From Microscillaceae bacterium (GTDB taxonomy: Bacteria > Bacteroidota > Bacteroidia > Cytophagales > Microscillaceae), in the NCBI GenBank assembly GCA_025054775.1, contig JANWZA010000040.1:1-64000 (forward strand): a stretch of 64,000 bases of DNA, in the 5' to 3' direction. Position 1 is the first letter of the stretch. Every line of letters begins with the position of its first letter. Below are positions 1 to 10,300 of the stretch, piece by piece. The notes under the pieces were generated by a model, which was not told the origin of the DNA, did not search any database, and worked only from the letters and a program-made list of their open reading frames with translations. Both the position numbers and the translations under genes were made by a program.

Positions 1-2084
1 CGAGGGGTAGGAGTAAGTTCTGCTGAAATGCCTGCTTTTGAAAGCAAAAGAGAAAGTTGTTTTTCAGTTTCATTTGCCTGTTTTTCTAATGCATCCAGAT
101 TGATGTTTTTTTCCTTGCGTTTTTGCTCGCCCATCTCGTAGGCTTGTGTGATGGTTCTGCGCTGGCTCAGCCACTTCTCATAAGTCTCTTTGAGTGATTT
201 GTCTTGTGATTTTTCTAAGGTGCGGCGCAGTTGGTTAGTAGAGTAAAACAGCAGCCCTTTGGTGATGAGGTTATTTTCCAGCAGCCAGGCAGAAAGTTCA
301 GGTTTTTGAGCTTTGAGGGCAAAGGAAAAGTATCTTTCAAAATGGTGATTAAAAGTTGCCAAATACTGCTCTTTTTCTTTTTCAGATAGCCCGATGAAGT
401 TACGTTGAATGTTGCTGATGAGGGTTTGTGAGGCTTCTTTGTAGAGGGGTTCGGCTTCGGCGTATCGTTTTTGAATTTGGTAAATTGTCGCTAAGTTATT
501 GGAAAAAGTAGCATAATTAGAGTGTTCTTTGCCCAAAATTTTGGCATAAATGGCTAAGGTTTCTTTCATCAATGCTTCTGCTTCGGTAAATTTTCCTTGC
601 TTGGCGTAATTATAAGCTAAATTATTACAACATCGTGCATAGCTTGGGTTTTCTTTTCCGAGTGCTTTTTCGGTAATATCTTTACTTTCTTTGTATAGTA
701 ACTCTGCATCTTTATATCGCTCTTGTGTTTCGTAAAGACCTGCTAAATTATTGGAGAAAGTTGCAAAATAATTATGCTCTTTACCGAGTGTGTTAGTAAT
801 AATCTTTATAGCTTCTTGGTAAAGTTTCTCGGCTTCGGCAAGTTTTCCTTGTTTATCATAAAGTAATGCCAAGTGATTACAGGAAATAGCATATTCGTAA
901 TGTTCTTTGCCCAGTACTTTGGAGCAAATGAGTAAGGCTTCTTGAAAAAGTGGCTCTGCCTCTGTATATAGCCCTTGGCTTTCAAAGAGTGCGGCTAAAT
1001 TACTGAGAGTAATGGCATAGTCTCTATGTTCTTTACCTATGTTTTTTTCCAAAACATTTAAGGCTTCCTTGAACAAAGGCTCGGCTTGGGCATATTGTCC
1101 TTGTGTTTGGTAGAGTTGTGCTAAATTATTACAAGCGGTACTATAATCTAATGTTTCTTTTCCTAAACCTTGAGCTATGGTATAGGCTTCTTTGAGTAAT
1201 TTTTCAGCCTCAGCATACAATCCTTGTTCGTAATATAAGCTTGCAAAATTTCCTAATATACTAAGGTAGCTACTATTTTCTTTTCCAGCTATTTGAGCAA
1301 TAATTGCCAAGCTTTCTTGGTAAAAGGTTTCAGCTTGTTTATAATTTTGCTTGGTTTGATAGAGTTGTGCTAGAGTGTTACAAACGTGAATATATTCTAC
1401 TGTATGTTTTCCTATGGTTTTTAGGTAGATATTTTGAGCTTCTTTGAGTAATTTTTCAGCCTCAGCATAATTTCCTATAATATAGTAAACTTTTGCTAAA
1501 TTACTGCACGAAATACCGTAATCTTTATGTTCTTTTCCTACTAACTTTGCTGTAATATCCAAATCTTCTTTGAAACATACAATAGCCTCTTGATATTTTT
1601 GCAGTTTCTCATAAGTAGCGGCTAATTTGTAAACGTATTTAGAATAAGATACACTTTCTTTTCCTTGGATTTGTGCCACAATAGTTAATAATTCTTTTAA
1701 CGCAAGAGTTTCTTCCTCATAACGTTTAGTGTTATCATACAGACTTGATAAATTGTAGAGGTAATCTGCATACTCTTCGCTGTTTTTTCCTGCAAGTTTT
1801 TGGGTAATTGTTAGTGCTTGTTTATAGAGGGTTTCAGCTTCGGTAAATCTTTTTTGCTTTTGATACAGAAGTGCCAAATTATTACAAGTGAGGGCATAAT
1901 TAGCGTGTTCTTTGCCAAATTCTTTTTCGGCATATTTGAGGGCTTTCTCAAACATGAGTGTAGCATCACTCAAATTACCCTCTTGGTAAAACTCTCCGCC
2001 TCTTGTAACAAACTCCTCCCAGCTTTGGGCAAAGATGCTATAAGCCAAAAAACATCCGATAAAAGTGAAAGACAAAAACCTCAT
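1..2084 (-). CDS. Secreted tetratricopeptide-repeat protein, 3' end outside window (probable TPR-CHAT protein)
   Basis: The minus strand is open from an ATG at 2084 to the left edge of the window, about 694 codons without a stop. The product begins MRFLSFTFIGCFLAYSIFAQ, a signal peptide, and continues with about a dozen repeats of roughly 42 residues of the kinesin-light-chain type (pattern NNLALLYQKQKRFTEAETLY). After the repeats, below about base 300, comes a charged helical stretch (ETYEKWLSQRR, LDALEKQANETEKQLSLLL). In Bacteroidota and cyanobacteria this arrangement usually leads into a caspase-like CHAT protease domain; that domain would lie outside the window, so it is inferred. TPRs mediate protein-protein contact; no partner is evident here. 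Confidence 0.85.
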   Translation of the reverse strand, partial: MRFLSFTFIGCFLAYSIFAQSWEEFVTRGGEFYQEGNLSDATLMFEKALKYAEKEFGKEHANYALTCNNLALLYQKQKRFTEAETLYKQALTITQKLAGKNSEEYADYLYNLSSLYDNTKRYEEETLALKELLTIVAQIQGKESVSYSKYVYKLAATYEKLQKYQEAIVCFKEDLDITAKLVGKEHKDYGISCSNLAKVYYIIGNYAEAEKLLKEAQNIYLKTIGKHTVEYIHVCNTLAQLYQTKQNYKQAETFYQESLAIIAQIAGKENSSYLSILGNFASLYYEQGLYAEAEKLLKEAYTIAQGLGKETLDYSTACNNLAQLYQTQGQYAQAEPLFKEALNVLEKNIGKEHRDYAITLSNLAALFESQGLYTEAEPLFQEALLICSKVLGKEHYEYAISCNHLALLYDKQGKLAEAEKLYQEAIKIITNTLGKEHNYFATFSNNLAGLYETQERYKDAELLYKESKDITEKALGKENPSYARCCNNLAYNYAKQGKFTEAEALMKETLAIYAKILGKEHSNYATFSNNLATIYQIQKRYAEAEPLYKEASQTLISNIQRNFIGLSEKEKEQYLATFNHHFERYFSFALKAQKPELSAWLLENNLITKGLLFYSTNQLRRTLEKSQDKSLKETYEKWLSQRRTITQAYEMGEQKRKEKNINLDALEKQANETEKQLSLLLSKAGISAELTPTP

Positions 2085-2126
2085 AAGAAAAATGTAATAA
2101 ACAATGATGTTCGTAGGTTTACGTAA

Positions 2127-2473
2127 ATAGCCTCAAATTGTTGCAAGGAATGAGTTTTTATAGGAAAAAACTTGCTTGCACCTCAATTTTTTAACCTATG
2201 CTATTCTTAATCAAATTTATCTATTGTACCTACAAAATACTTGATGAGTTTTTAATCTCTTAAAATAGAAAAGTACTTTAGTGAGACGCTTATAGGGAAA
2301 AGCTAAGCTCGTTAGTAAAAATGGACATATGCAACAAGGCTCTTTTAGAAGAAAAATGAGAATTTTAGGCGAGCTATCAAATTAAGGAGAGGTTAAAAAT
2401 GAAATCCCGAAAATAATACAAACCTTCAAAATCGTTTTGATGTTTCTGAATTTATGAAAAACTAGGCTGAGTT
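2127..2473. other. Intergenic gap without a recognisable gene
   Basis: About 350 bases of AT-rich DNA between the TPR gene and the toxin-antitoxin terminator. All frames are broken by frequent stops. I see no RNA fold, repeat or clear promoter here. Confidence 0.5.
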
Positions 2474-2518
2474 AAAAAAATAAAAAGTCCCTCTCAATCA
2501 AAAAGATTTGCAGAGGGA
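2474..2518 (-). terminator. Rho-independent terminator of the toxin-antitoxin pair
   Basis: On the minus strand, TCCCTCT (2518-2512) pairs with AGAGGGA (2494-2488), followed by a T-rich run (2487-2474). It lies about 30 bases after the toxin stop codon. Confidence 0.7.
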
Positions 2519-2548
2519 ATTAAAGAAAAGATGTGCTTCTTATCAGTT

Positions 2549-2851
2549 TCAACTTACTACGGGATACTGCCGCTGATGCAGAATTACCTCTATTAGTACC
2601 TCCTCACCTACTACACTGTAAATTACCCTATAAAAACCCACGATTATGAATTTGTATGGTTCTTTTTCAGCAGCCAGGAGTGGCTCGGGAGTACCTGCGG
2701 GGTACTTGGTGTTTAGCTCTTCAGTAGCATTCAGAATAGCCTCAACTACTGCTTTTGCTTGGTCTGCTGAACGCGCAGCCTTCCGCATATAGATTTGTTG
2801 CAAATCTTTTTTAGCGGCTTCTGTCCAAATTACTTTTTTTGCCGTTACCAT
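2549..2851 (-). CDS. RelE/ParE-family toxin
   Basis: A 100-residue protein of the plasmid-stabilisation (RelE/ParE) fold: an N-terminal helical hairpin (WTEAAKKDLQQIYMRK), a middle helix with YPAGTPEP, and C-terminal strands ending in a basic HQRQYP tail. Members either cleave mRNA on the ribosome (RelE) or poison gyrase (ParE); the sequence does not decide which. Its ATG overlaps the last 7 bases of the upstream gene, the usual arrangement for translationally coupled toxin-antitoxin operons. Confidence 0.85.
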   Translation of the reverse strand: MVTAKKVIWTEAAKKDLQQIYMRKAARSADQAKAVVEAILNATEELNTKYPAGTPEPLLAAEKEPYKFIIVGFYRVIYSVVGEEVLIEVILHQRQYPVVS

Positions 2852-3075
2852 GTGGCTACCTCCTCTCTTACTTGTTTTTGACTGAAAACTCTACGCTCTC
2901 GTTCTGCTAGATTAGAAGCATTAATTTTTTTGTAAAAATCTATTAATGTCATTGGTTTTAGCTTCTGGTCATCATCATCTTCTACTTGAAGATTGTGCAC
3001 CAAGCCTGAACTTTTAAGCAAGTTCACTACCTGATCAACATTTTCAAAGGAAGTTTGGAACTTTATTTCTACCAT
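2845..3075 (-). CDS. Putative antitoxin of the RelE/ParE pair
   Basis: A 76-residue acidic protein starting MVEIKFQTSFENV. It contains a run of aspartates (EDDDDQK) and a basic C-terminal helix (RERRVFSQKQVREEVATW) that could wrap the toxin. I chose the ATG at 3075 over one at 3114 because a TATATTTG -7 box lies at 3119-3112, so transcription should begin near 3105, downstream of the longer start. No classic DNA-binding domain (RHH, HTH, Phd) is obvious; the antitoxin role rests on position and overlap with the toxin gene. Confidence 0.65.
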   Translation of the reverse strand: MVEIKFQTSFENVDQVVNLLKSSGLVHNLQVEDDDDQKLKPMTLIDFYKKINASNLAERERRVFSQKQVREEVATW

Positions 3076-3111
3076 AACTATGTAAATTTGAGAAATTATT
3101 TTTTTTCCGTT

Positions 3112-3119
3112 CAAATATA
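3112..3119 (-). promoter_or_regulatory. Bacteroidota -7 box (TATATTTG) for the toxin-antitoxin operon
   Basis: An exact match to TAnnTTTG on the minus strand, about 37 bases upstream of the chosen antitoxin start. A clear TTG -33 element is not visible. Confidence 0.5.
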
Positions 3120-3340
3120 AAAGATTTTTTTTGTAAAAAAAAATGCGACGTTTTTTTTCAGAATTTAATGTTTTATTTACTTTTGCAAAGCTTTGGGCTT
3201 ATTCTTTTTGCGAACAAAAAAACTTTGCTTACTTTTGGCAAATATTTTGAGCGTTTTGCAAAAATAATACACCGAAAATGAAATATAAAAATTAGAACAC
3301 TGAAAGTCAAAAAGATACGTTAATAAACCTCTTTTAATCT

Positions 3341-3730
3341 ATGGAAAATATTAGTATTGAGGCTACCACTAAAACCCCAACCGTTATTCTTAACGCACAA
3401 CAAGGATTGATAGAGATTAAAGGCGTTTCTATTCCAGAAGATGCAGAAAGTTTTTATAGACCACTCTTGGACTGGCTCAACGAATATGTAGCAACTACTA
3501 AGCTAAAAAAGACTATTTTTTCCATCAAATTGATTTACTTCAATACTAGTACTTCTGACTACATAGTAGGTATGATGAAAAAGCTAAAACAGCTTACTAA
3601 CAAAAAGCATGAAATCATAGTACGTTGGTATTATGAAGAAGAAGACGAAGACATGCGCGACACAGGTTCTCATTTCCAGGTAATCGCCGATTTGCCTTTT
3701 GAGTTTATTCCTTCCAAAGATATAGCGTAA
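3341..3730 (+). CDS. DUF1987 / SiaC-family regulatory protein
   Basis: A 129-residue protein matching the DUF1987 family, whose studied member SiaC (Pseudomonas) is a phosphorylatable STAS-like partner controlling a diguanylate cyclase. Typical features are N-terminal TKTPTVILN, GVSIPEDAESFY, and the central strand and helix FNTSTSDYIVGMMKKL carrying the threonine/serine cluster where phosphorylation occurs in SiaC. The C-terminal part has an acidic patch (YEEEDEDM). No SiaA/SiaB kinase-phosphatase genes or cyclase gene adjoin it here, so the partner must be elsewhere. TACTTTTG boxes at 3178-3185 and 3230-3237 are possible promoters. Confidence 0.85.
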   Translation: MENISIEATTKTPTVILNAQQGLIEIKGVSIPEDAESFYRPLLDWLNEYVATTKLKKTIFSIKLIYFNTSTSDYIVGMMKKLKQLTNKKHEIIVRWYYEEEDEDMRDTGSHFQVIADLPFEFIPSKDIA

Positions 3731-3820
3731 TAAGAATTAAGAGCTAAAACTTGATTAGATTTTCAAGGGTCTATTTACCTTTCTACCTTAAAAACCTAAA
3801 AATCACTTTTTTACTGAAAA

Positions 3821-4435
3821 TTGAAATTACTTTTTAATAAACTTACTCTGATAGCTAAATTAGCTAATCCTATCGTATTTGCTTATTTATTGATAGCTTG
3901 CGAGGCTATTCTTCCCAAAGCAGTGGAGAATAGAGATCATAAGCCTTTTTTTGATGTAGAAACCTTTATTAAAACTCAAATAGAATTGTTAAATGAATAC
4001 AAGCCTAAAATAGCTAAAAAATTGAAAATCAATGATATGTATGATAGTATTACTACTCGTAAAGTAAATTGGAACAAGGAATTAGCTATCTTTTTACAAG
4101 CCGATATAAACAAACCTGCTTGGAAAAATAGCTTTAACAAACAAGAACAAAAAAACAACTGGGGCACTCAAATTACTTACCAAGCCACGGAAAAGCAAGT
4201 TCCTGTGCAAAAACTTACAATTTTAGTAGATACACCAAGACAAAATATTATTTCATTAGAAGCCATACTACTCAAAGATAATTATTTTTACGTTTCAGAG
4301 AAAAAAATTAGCTTCAAGAGTAAAAAATTTGCTCAAAATAGATATATGCTTGTAGAATATGCCATGAGCGGCTACCAGAGGATTTCTTTTTTCGGTAAAG
4401 AAACTTATTCTTTTCAAGCTGTTATTATTCACTAA
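3821..4435 (+). CDS. Hypothetical lipoprotein
   Basis: A 204-residue protein that I do not recognise. The N-terminus is a lipoprotein signal with a lipobox-like LLIAC near residue 27, so the mature protein is probably membrane-anchored. The rest is Lys/Asn-rich and has no familiar motif. The start is a TTG at 3821. It is followed after 20 bases by a glycosyltransferase gene in the same direction, so the two may be cotranscribed. Confidence 0.6.
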   Translation: MKLLFNKLTLIAKLANPIVFAYLLIACEAILPKAVENRDHKPFFDVETFIKTQIELLNEYKPKIAKKLKINDMYDSITTRKVNWNKELAIFLQADINKPAWKNSFNKQEQKNNWGTQITYQATEKQVPVQKLTILVDTPRQNIISLEAILLKDNYFYVSEKKISFKSKKFAQNRYMLVEYAMSGYQRISFFGKETYSFQAVIIH

Positions 4436-4455
4436 ACCACGAGTGCATATATTCT

Positions 4456-5385
4456 ATGCAAGTGAGTGTAATTATTCCTACCTACAACGGGGCTAATAAA
4501 TTACCTAATATTTTACGAGCTTTAGCCCAGCAAACCTTTCAAGATTTTGAAACAATTGTAGTAGTTGATGGCTCTACGGACAATACAATAGACATACTAG
4601 AAAGTGGCAAAAATTGGGGGTTAAAAGACTTCAAATACATAGTTCAGCCCAATGTTGGCAGAGCCAAAGTACGTAACCGTGGGGCAGCAGAGGCAAAAGG
4701 CGATTTGCTCATCTTTTTTGATGATGACATGATGCCTTTTGAAAAAACGGTAGATATACATCACCAATTTCACCAAACCTATTCAAATTCTATTTTGGTG
4801 GGCAGAAGTTCTCAAAAAGTGGATACAAGTTATCCTTTTCATGATTTTTTTCTCTACCGTCATGAAATAGAAAAAAAATGGTACAAAAATTTTAATTCCC
4901 CTAATTTTATTCCAGTAGGATTGGGAAATTATGTTTTCAGTACCCAAAATCTATCTATGCCTAAAAACTTATTTGAGCAATTGGGTAGATTTGATGAACG
5001 CCTTACTGACTCAGAAGACTTTGACCTCTGCATGCGGGCTTTTCGGCAAAATGTTCCTATTTATTTCAGTTATGAGGCAGTGGCTTGGCATTGTGATTTT
5101 TTGAACATAGAGCAGTACATCAAAAGGCAAGTACAGTATTGGCATTCCAAAAAGAAATTGGCTCAATTACGTCCCGAGTATGTGCAGATGCACCCTATTA
5201 GTTTTCAGAATGCAATTAGCCCTAAAAATTGGAAATATTACTTAAAAAGTATTTTTATTTACAACAGTTTTTGGAAATTCATCACCCACTCAAAGGCTTT
5301 TCGCAAATTAGTGCCTGCCTCGTTACGGTTCAAAATATACAGTTTTATTGTAGATGCAAGCACACGCAAGATTATGTCCTCTTAA
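4456..5385 (+). CDS. Family 2 glycosyltransferase
   Basis: A 309-residue GT-A fold enzyme. Visible signatures are the N-terminal nucleotide-sugar strand VSVIIPTYNGANKL, the VVDGSTDNT loop, the metal-binding FDDDMMPF near residue 90, and the acceptor-side TDSEDFDLCMRAF near residue 183. A basic C-terminal helix region (KKKLAQ, PKNWKYYLKS) may touch the membrane. Family members add sugars to surface polysaccharide, lipid carriers or proteins; the acceptor here is unknown because no polysaccharide cluster surrounds it. Confidence 0.9.
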   Translation: MQVSVIIPTYNGANKLPNILRALAQQTFQDFETIVVVDGSTDNTIDILESGKNWGLKDFKYIVQPNVGRAKVRNRGAAEAKGDLLIFFDDDMMPFEKTVDIHHQFHQTYSNSILVGRSSQKVDTSYPFHDFFLYRHEIEKKWYKNFNSPNFIPVGLGNYVFSTQNLSMPKNLFEQLGRFDERLTDSEDFDLCMRAFRQNVPIYFSYEAVAWHCDFLNIEQYIKRQVQYWHSKKKLAQLRPEYVQMHPISFQNAISPKNWKYYLKSIFIYNSFWKFITHSKAFRKLVPASLRFKIYSFIVDASTRKIMSS

Positions 5386-5476
5386 AATCCTGTTGTGTAT
5401 AGCATACTGCAAAAAAACTATAAAAAAATTAACGGTCTTTGCTCCTAAAAACTTGAGTAATTTTAGCAAAAAAATG

Positions 5477-5503
5477 GGATACCTTTGTTATGCAAAAGTA
5501 TCC
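5477..5503. terminator. Hairpin between convergent genes
   Basis: GGATAC (5477-5482) pairs with GTATCC (5498-5503), with a further TTTG/CAAA inner stem. It lies between the convergent glycosyltransferase and the secreted protein gene, so it is a likely bidirectional terminator, though the U-tract is weak. Confidence 0.4.
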
Positions 5504-5526
5504 AACCTTAACTTCTGAAATTTTTG

Positions 5527-6153
5527 TTACTTATCGCTGAACACCGTTTCTTTGCCATTCGGAGCAATCAATTTGAGGCGTGTTGTCATATCATCTTCCA
5601 AATAGTTCATGAGTACTAATTTGTGCTTCCCTGCTTTTCCTGGAATAGACACGCTATAATAAGGCTCGCCTGTGCTAAGGGTTTGCCCTGAACCAACCTG
5701 TTCTTGTGGTACATCTATCGGAGTAAAAGGTGCGTTGGCATTGGGAGCATAAAAGAAAGGAAAAAACGTAGGACCGCCTGAGGTAAGTATAACCTCTCCT
5801 GTGGGAGCTTTGCAAGCAATCTCACGCGAAAACTCTTTCGTTTGGTCATTGGGTAAAAACATAGACATACCCATCATAGCAGAATTAGTAAAAGTTAATT
5901 TTTGCTGATTATCAGGGCGTTGGGTATAAAGTTTGCCTTCGTTTGTGTCATTTTTCAAAATACGTAACTTTACAAAACCCTTGTCGTTAGGACCTTGATA
6001 GCTAACTTGCGTAATTTCCATGTTTTCATTCATTTGCACCATTACCTTTTCTACACTGATGGCAGTGCGGTACACGTAGGTTTCTGGGGCTTGTGCCAAA
6101 ATAAATTGCGAACAGAATGCAACTATAAACAAAAATGCAGCTAATTTTTTCAT
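5527..6153 (-). CDS. Hypothetical secreted protein
   Basis: A 208-residue protein with a clear signal peptide (KKLAAFLFIVAFCSQFILAQ). The mature part is beta-rich with no motif I recognise; it has an N-terminal strand repeat around VEKVMVQMNENMEITQVSY and a C-terminal section GKAGKHKLVLMNYLEDDM. It stands alone between a convergent glycosyltransferase and ftsY. Probably periplasmic or outer-surface; function unknown. Confidence 0.65.
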   Translation of the reverse strand: MKKLAAFLFIVAFCSQFILAQAPETYVYRTAISVEKVMVQMNENMEITQVSYQGPNDKGFVKLRILKNDTNEGKLYTQRPDNQQKLTFTNSAMMGMSMFLPNDQTKEFSREIACKAPTGEVILTSGGPTFFPFFYAPNANAPFTPIDVPQEQVGSGQTLSTGEPYYSVSIPGKAGKHKLVLMNYLEDDMTTRLKLIAPNGKETVFSDK

Positions 6154-6329
6154 TTGAATCGTAAGAATAAATTTGAGAAATAAAATTTTTGTTACTCCTA
6201 AGTGGGAGTTTTTTTATCTGCATACAAAGTTATTTACTTTTTAATAACTCAAAGCATAAATCTTTCCATAAACTCACGAAATACGGCTTTTAGTTTACCA
6301 AATTGACCAAGCAATTAACGAAACGAAGG

Positions 6330-7286
6330 CTATCGCTTAAAAAGCGAATCTACAAATTCTACGTGGTTAAATACTTGCAAGTCCTCAATTTTTTCGCCCA
6401 CGCCAATATATTTCACAGGAATTTTGAAAATATCTGCAATCGCAATCACTACGCCGCCCTTGGCTGTTCCATCTAATTTGGTAATAGCCAATGCGTTTAC
6501 ATCAGTAACTTTCATAAATTCTTGTGCCTGAATAATAGCATTTTGCCCTGTTGCCCCGTCAAGTACCAGCAAAATTTCGTGAGGGAAAGTAGGATTTATC
6601 TTTTGGATAACGCGTTTTATCTTTCCTAATTCTTGCATAAGGGGAATTTTAGTTTGTAGCCTTCCCGCTGTATCTATAATTACCACGTCTGCTTCCATGT
6701 CTATGGCTTTCTGTACGGTGCTATAAGCCACAGAGGCTGGGTCTGCATTCATGCCTTTTTCGATTACAGGTACACCTGAACGTTCCCCCCATATCTTTAA
6801 TTGCTCTACAGCAGCAGCACGAAAAGTATCAGCTGCCCCTAATACTACTTTTTTACCTGCTTTATGAAATTGTGCGGCTAATTTACCTATGGTAGTAGTT
6901 TTTCCTACACCATTTACTCCTACTACCATTATTACGTAAGGCTTTGCAGGTAGGGGCTCATGAAAATCTACTACTTTTTGAGGACAACTCTCTTCTAACA
7001 AATTAGCTACCTCATCTTTGATTAAGCGATCAAGTTCGGCCGTATTAGTGTATTTATCCTTTTTTACACGTGCTTCAATTCGTTCTATTAATTTGATAGA
7101 GGTTTTCGTTCCAATGTCAGCACTTATGAAGACTTCTTCTAAATTATCTAAAACCTCATCATCAATAGTACTTTTGCCTAATATAGCTTTGGTTAATTTA
7201 TCAAAAAAACCTGTTTTGGTTTTTTCAAGTCCTTTGTCTAAAGCTTCTTTTTTTTCTTTAGAAAACAAACTGCTAAACCAGCCCAT
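6330..7286 (-). CDS. ftsY: Signal recognition particle receptor FtsY
   Basis: A 318-residue SRP-type GTPase that docks ribosome-SRP complexes at the inner membrane for cotranslational insertion. The N domain (about residues 20-100) has the family pattern DEVLDNLEEVFISADIG. The G domain shows G1 GVNGVGKTTTIGKLA, the insertion-box DTFRAAAVEQL, G3 DTAGR and G4 TKLDGTAKGG. It lacks the long acidic A domain of E. coli FtsY, as is usual in this phylum, and begins with a short amphipathic MGWFSSLFSK that could bind membrane. The likely SRP RNA partner is in this window at 44.5 kb. Confidence 0.97.
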   Translation of the reverse strand: MGWFSSLFSKEKKEALDKGLEKTKTGFFDKLTKAILGKSTIDDEVLDNLEEVFISADIGTKTSIKLIERIEARVKKDKYTNTAELDRLIKDEVANLLEESCPQKVVDFHEPLPAKPYVIMVVGVNGVGKTTTIGKLAAQFHKAGKKVVLGAADTFRAAAVEQLKIWGERSGVPVIEKGMNADPASVAYSTVQKAIDMEADVVIIDTAGRLQTKIPLMQELGKIKRVIQKINPTFPHEILLVLDGATGQNAIIQAQEFMKVTDVNALAITKLDGTAKGGVVIAIADIFKIPVKYIGVGEKIEDLQVFNHVEFVDSLFKR

Positions 7287-7376
7287 ATGTAATTTTTCTT
7301 AAAGATAATAATGAAAACAAGCGTTAGCACTTTTTTTTCAAATCATACAACTTGCAAAATGCTAACGCGCACTTTT

Positions 7377-10300
7377 CTAACGTGCTATATAAATTTTTCC
7401 GTATCCGTTCTTAAAGGCTTTGTCAGTGGCAGAGCTTCGATGTTCTACTTCTTTGCCATTGATACGCATAACTACCCTGTAAAGATAAACTCCATTCGCT
7501 AACTTATCACCGAATTCATCAGTACCGTCCCAGGCGTATTGTGTTATGTTGTTTCCTATGCGGATAGTACCTATTTCATCTTGGGTAATTTCTCTCACAA
7601 CTTTTCCTGAGATTGTAAGGATTTGAATTTTCATTTGGTCAGGAATTTCACTACCTGTAAGTGTGAAGACAAAACGTGTACTAGTAGAGAAGGGATTAGG
7701 ATAAGGCAAAAAGTTAGTTACACTTGCTTCATTTACTACCTCAAAATCAACGCTATATGGCATTATACCTGACCTGTTACCTGAAGCGTCTGTGCCTTGC
7801 ACACGCAAAGTATAAACACCATTAGCTAAATTTTTAGGGTGAAATTCAATACTAGTTTTTCCACCTTGCACACTCCATCTCACATCAGGATTAGAGAAGT
7901 AAATAGGTTCAAAACCACAATTAGCACAAGGACGCTTCAAGGCGATGGAAATTCCTGAGGTATCTTTTCGTTGAATAAATTTGTTTTCATCAGTAATAAC
8001 TATGGTGATGAGCGGGCTAGGGGAAACAATTTCACCATTCATGATTTGGCGCCCATCAAAGGCAACCTCTAAAATTGGATTGATTTTATCAGGTAATACC
8101 TTAAAAGGAACTTCCAGAATATTGTTTTCATAATATAGTTCAGGTAAAATTTTGGGGTTCACATATACTTTCAATACATTCTCTCCTGCTATACCTAAGG
8201 TATTGACAGGAATTTTGAAGCGTGCTACTTCTTTGGCTAATAGTGCTTTTATCTTGAATTGTTTGGCAGTTTGGTTACGCGTAGGTACATTGAAAATACT
8301 ATACTCTACTGTGATAGAGTCTCGGAAGGGGTAATTGCTAATATTTTGGAAAGCGAACTCAAGTTCAAAATTTTCACCTTCTTGTTTGTCTGCAACATTG
8401 TATTTCTCTCTGCCCACGATGTCAGGATTAAGGAATCCTTCGGCTTCCCCGTCATACAATACGAGCCATTTGCGTAATTGTGCAGGGTCGTAGTTAATAG
8501 TATCTTTTAAGTTGAGCCTAATTTTAAGGTAAGGATATTGAGTAGCATTGATAAAGTTTAGATTTAAGGATTGAGCCGTAATGTTTTGCATCAAGACGGT
8601 TTCATTGGCTTGCAAATCTACCCCGATTAAATCAAACTTATACTCGTCGTTAGGGAAAGTACGCACACGGTTTTCAAACAAGCGCCAGCCACTGGCAGGG
8701 CCTATACGTGTAGAGGTAATACTACCATGTCCTACTTGTGTAATTACATCGTGGTCAAGGCGAATGATTTGTGCAGTTTGGTTAGTAAATGTATTAGCAA
8801 TAACCTCAATTGCAGAGCCGATAGGCGAACCTTTTTTACCCATGATAATATAAGGATGTCCTGTGCGAAGTGTTTGTATTGTGCCATTAGAGGTAGTATT
8901 ACCACCGATCAGAGCAAACATATTTCGCATATTAGCGTCCCAAGTAGAGAAATCAACTGTACCTACGGTAAAAAGTACTACGGTATAACCTATTGGCACG
9001 AGATTGATATAATCTCGCAACATTCCTTGGTGTATTTGTTGGTTAGTAAAATAATTGGCACTTACACTATTTCTACCGCAAGCATTAGTTGATGTGATTT
9101 GTACGGGTTGGTTATCGCTACTGCGAATAGTTATGGCAACAATTACATCACTTCCGCACTGCGTACCTGCTACCAATGGCAATCCTTTGTAGATAGCACT
9201 CACGTCAGTATTCAGATTAGCAGGAGCGGTACTTCCGAAAGTATTCACCACCATTCTGTCTCTAATTTCTACAAATTCCCATCTCTTGAGTACAGGATTG
9301 CTACGCGTATTTAATGTAGCATTCTTGTCAAATTGTGTATGCTGGCGTTGCGACCATCCCTCTGGGCTATTACGAATATAGGTAAAAGAACTTACCCCCC
9401 ACAAATTATTAGGATCGCTAATTACCTCTAAATAGTTAGTACGCCAGTAATACACCGTACTATCGTGAGCTACGGTATTAGCAAGTAAATTGACTGACCA
9501 AGTAGCTGTAATCCCTGAGGGAGCGATAAAAGACTTTTTAGCAGGGCTATTGAAAGTAGCTACGGTATCTAACTCAAAAATAATTTGTCTACCCTCATCA
9601 CGTAGCGAACTTGCCAGAGCCGTAAGAGTAACAGGCTGTTCATTCACAATACTATACTCCAAAGGTAATAAGGGGATAACACCAACACTAGGAATAAAGA
9701 CTTCATAAACCCCCGTATTATTGTTTTCACTCAATTCAGCTACTTCATTTAAGTAATCTACTGTTACTTCAAACTTATTCAATCCAAAGGCATTGAGGCT
9801 TGCCTCGCGTTGCATAATAATTGTAAGCGTATCTTTGAAACGAACAGGGGCGAAATTTTGGGGCAGATTGTAAACTCTTATTGTACCGTCAGGAAAAGTC
9901 CGCTTTACTGAAACTTTGAAGGGCTTGGGATCTGTTCTACCCAAATTACCTACAATTACCCGTAGTTTGAAGGTTTCTGAAAAAGCATTCACTCTTTCGT
10001 TATTAGTGCTTTCTAAAAACATGTCATTGTTTCGTACTTCGTAATCAGGTTTGCTACCTACTGAGAGTTTCACTGCGGGGTCGCCTTGCAAGAGCATTTG
10101 CTCTAAGAGCGACAAATCTAGGGGAAGAAGTGGGTCAGCGAACAAGCGGTAAGTATTTACTAAATTTTCACCGATGCTTTTACCAATCATGGTGCTGTCG
10201 CCAAAAGAGCCATAGTAAAAGCGAAAAGTATAGGTACGCAAAAGATTAGAATAGCCAAAATAAGTATGTCCAATAAATGCAATTGAGCCTCGGTCAGCAG

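Noticed and set aside
1818-2126. 102-codon plus-strand frame
   Set aside because: It is antisense to the signal peptide and first repeats of the TPR gene, which has clear family repeats.
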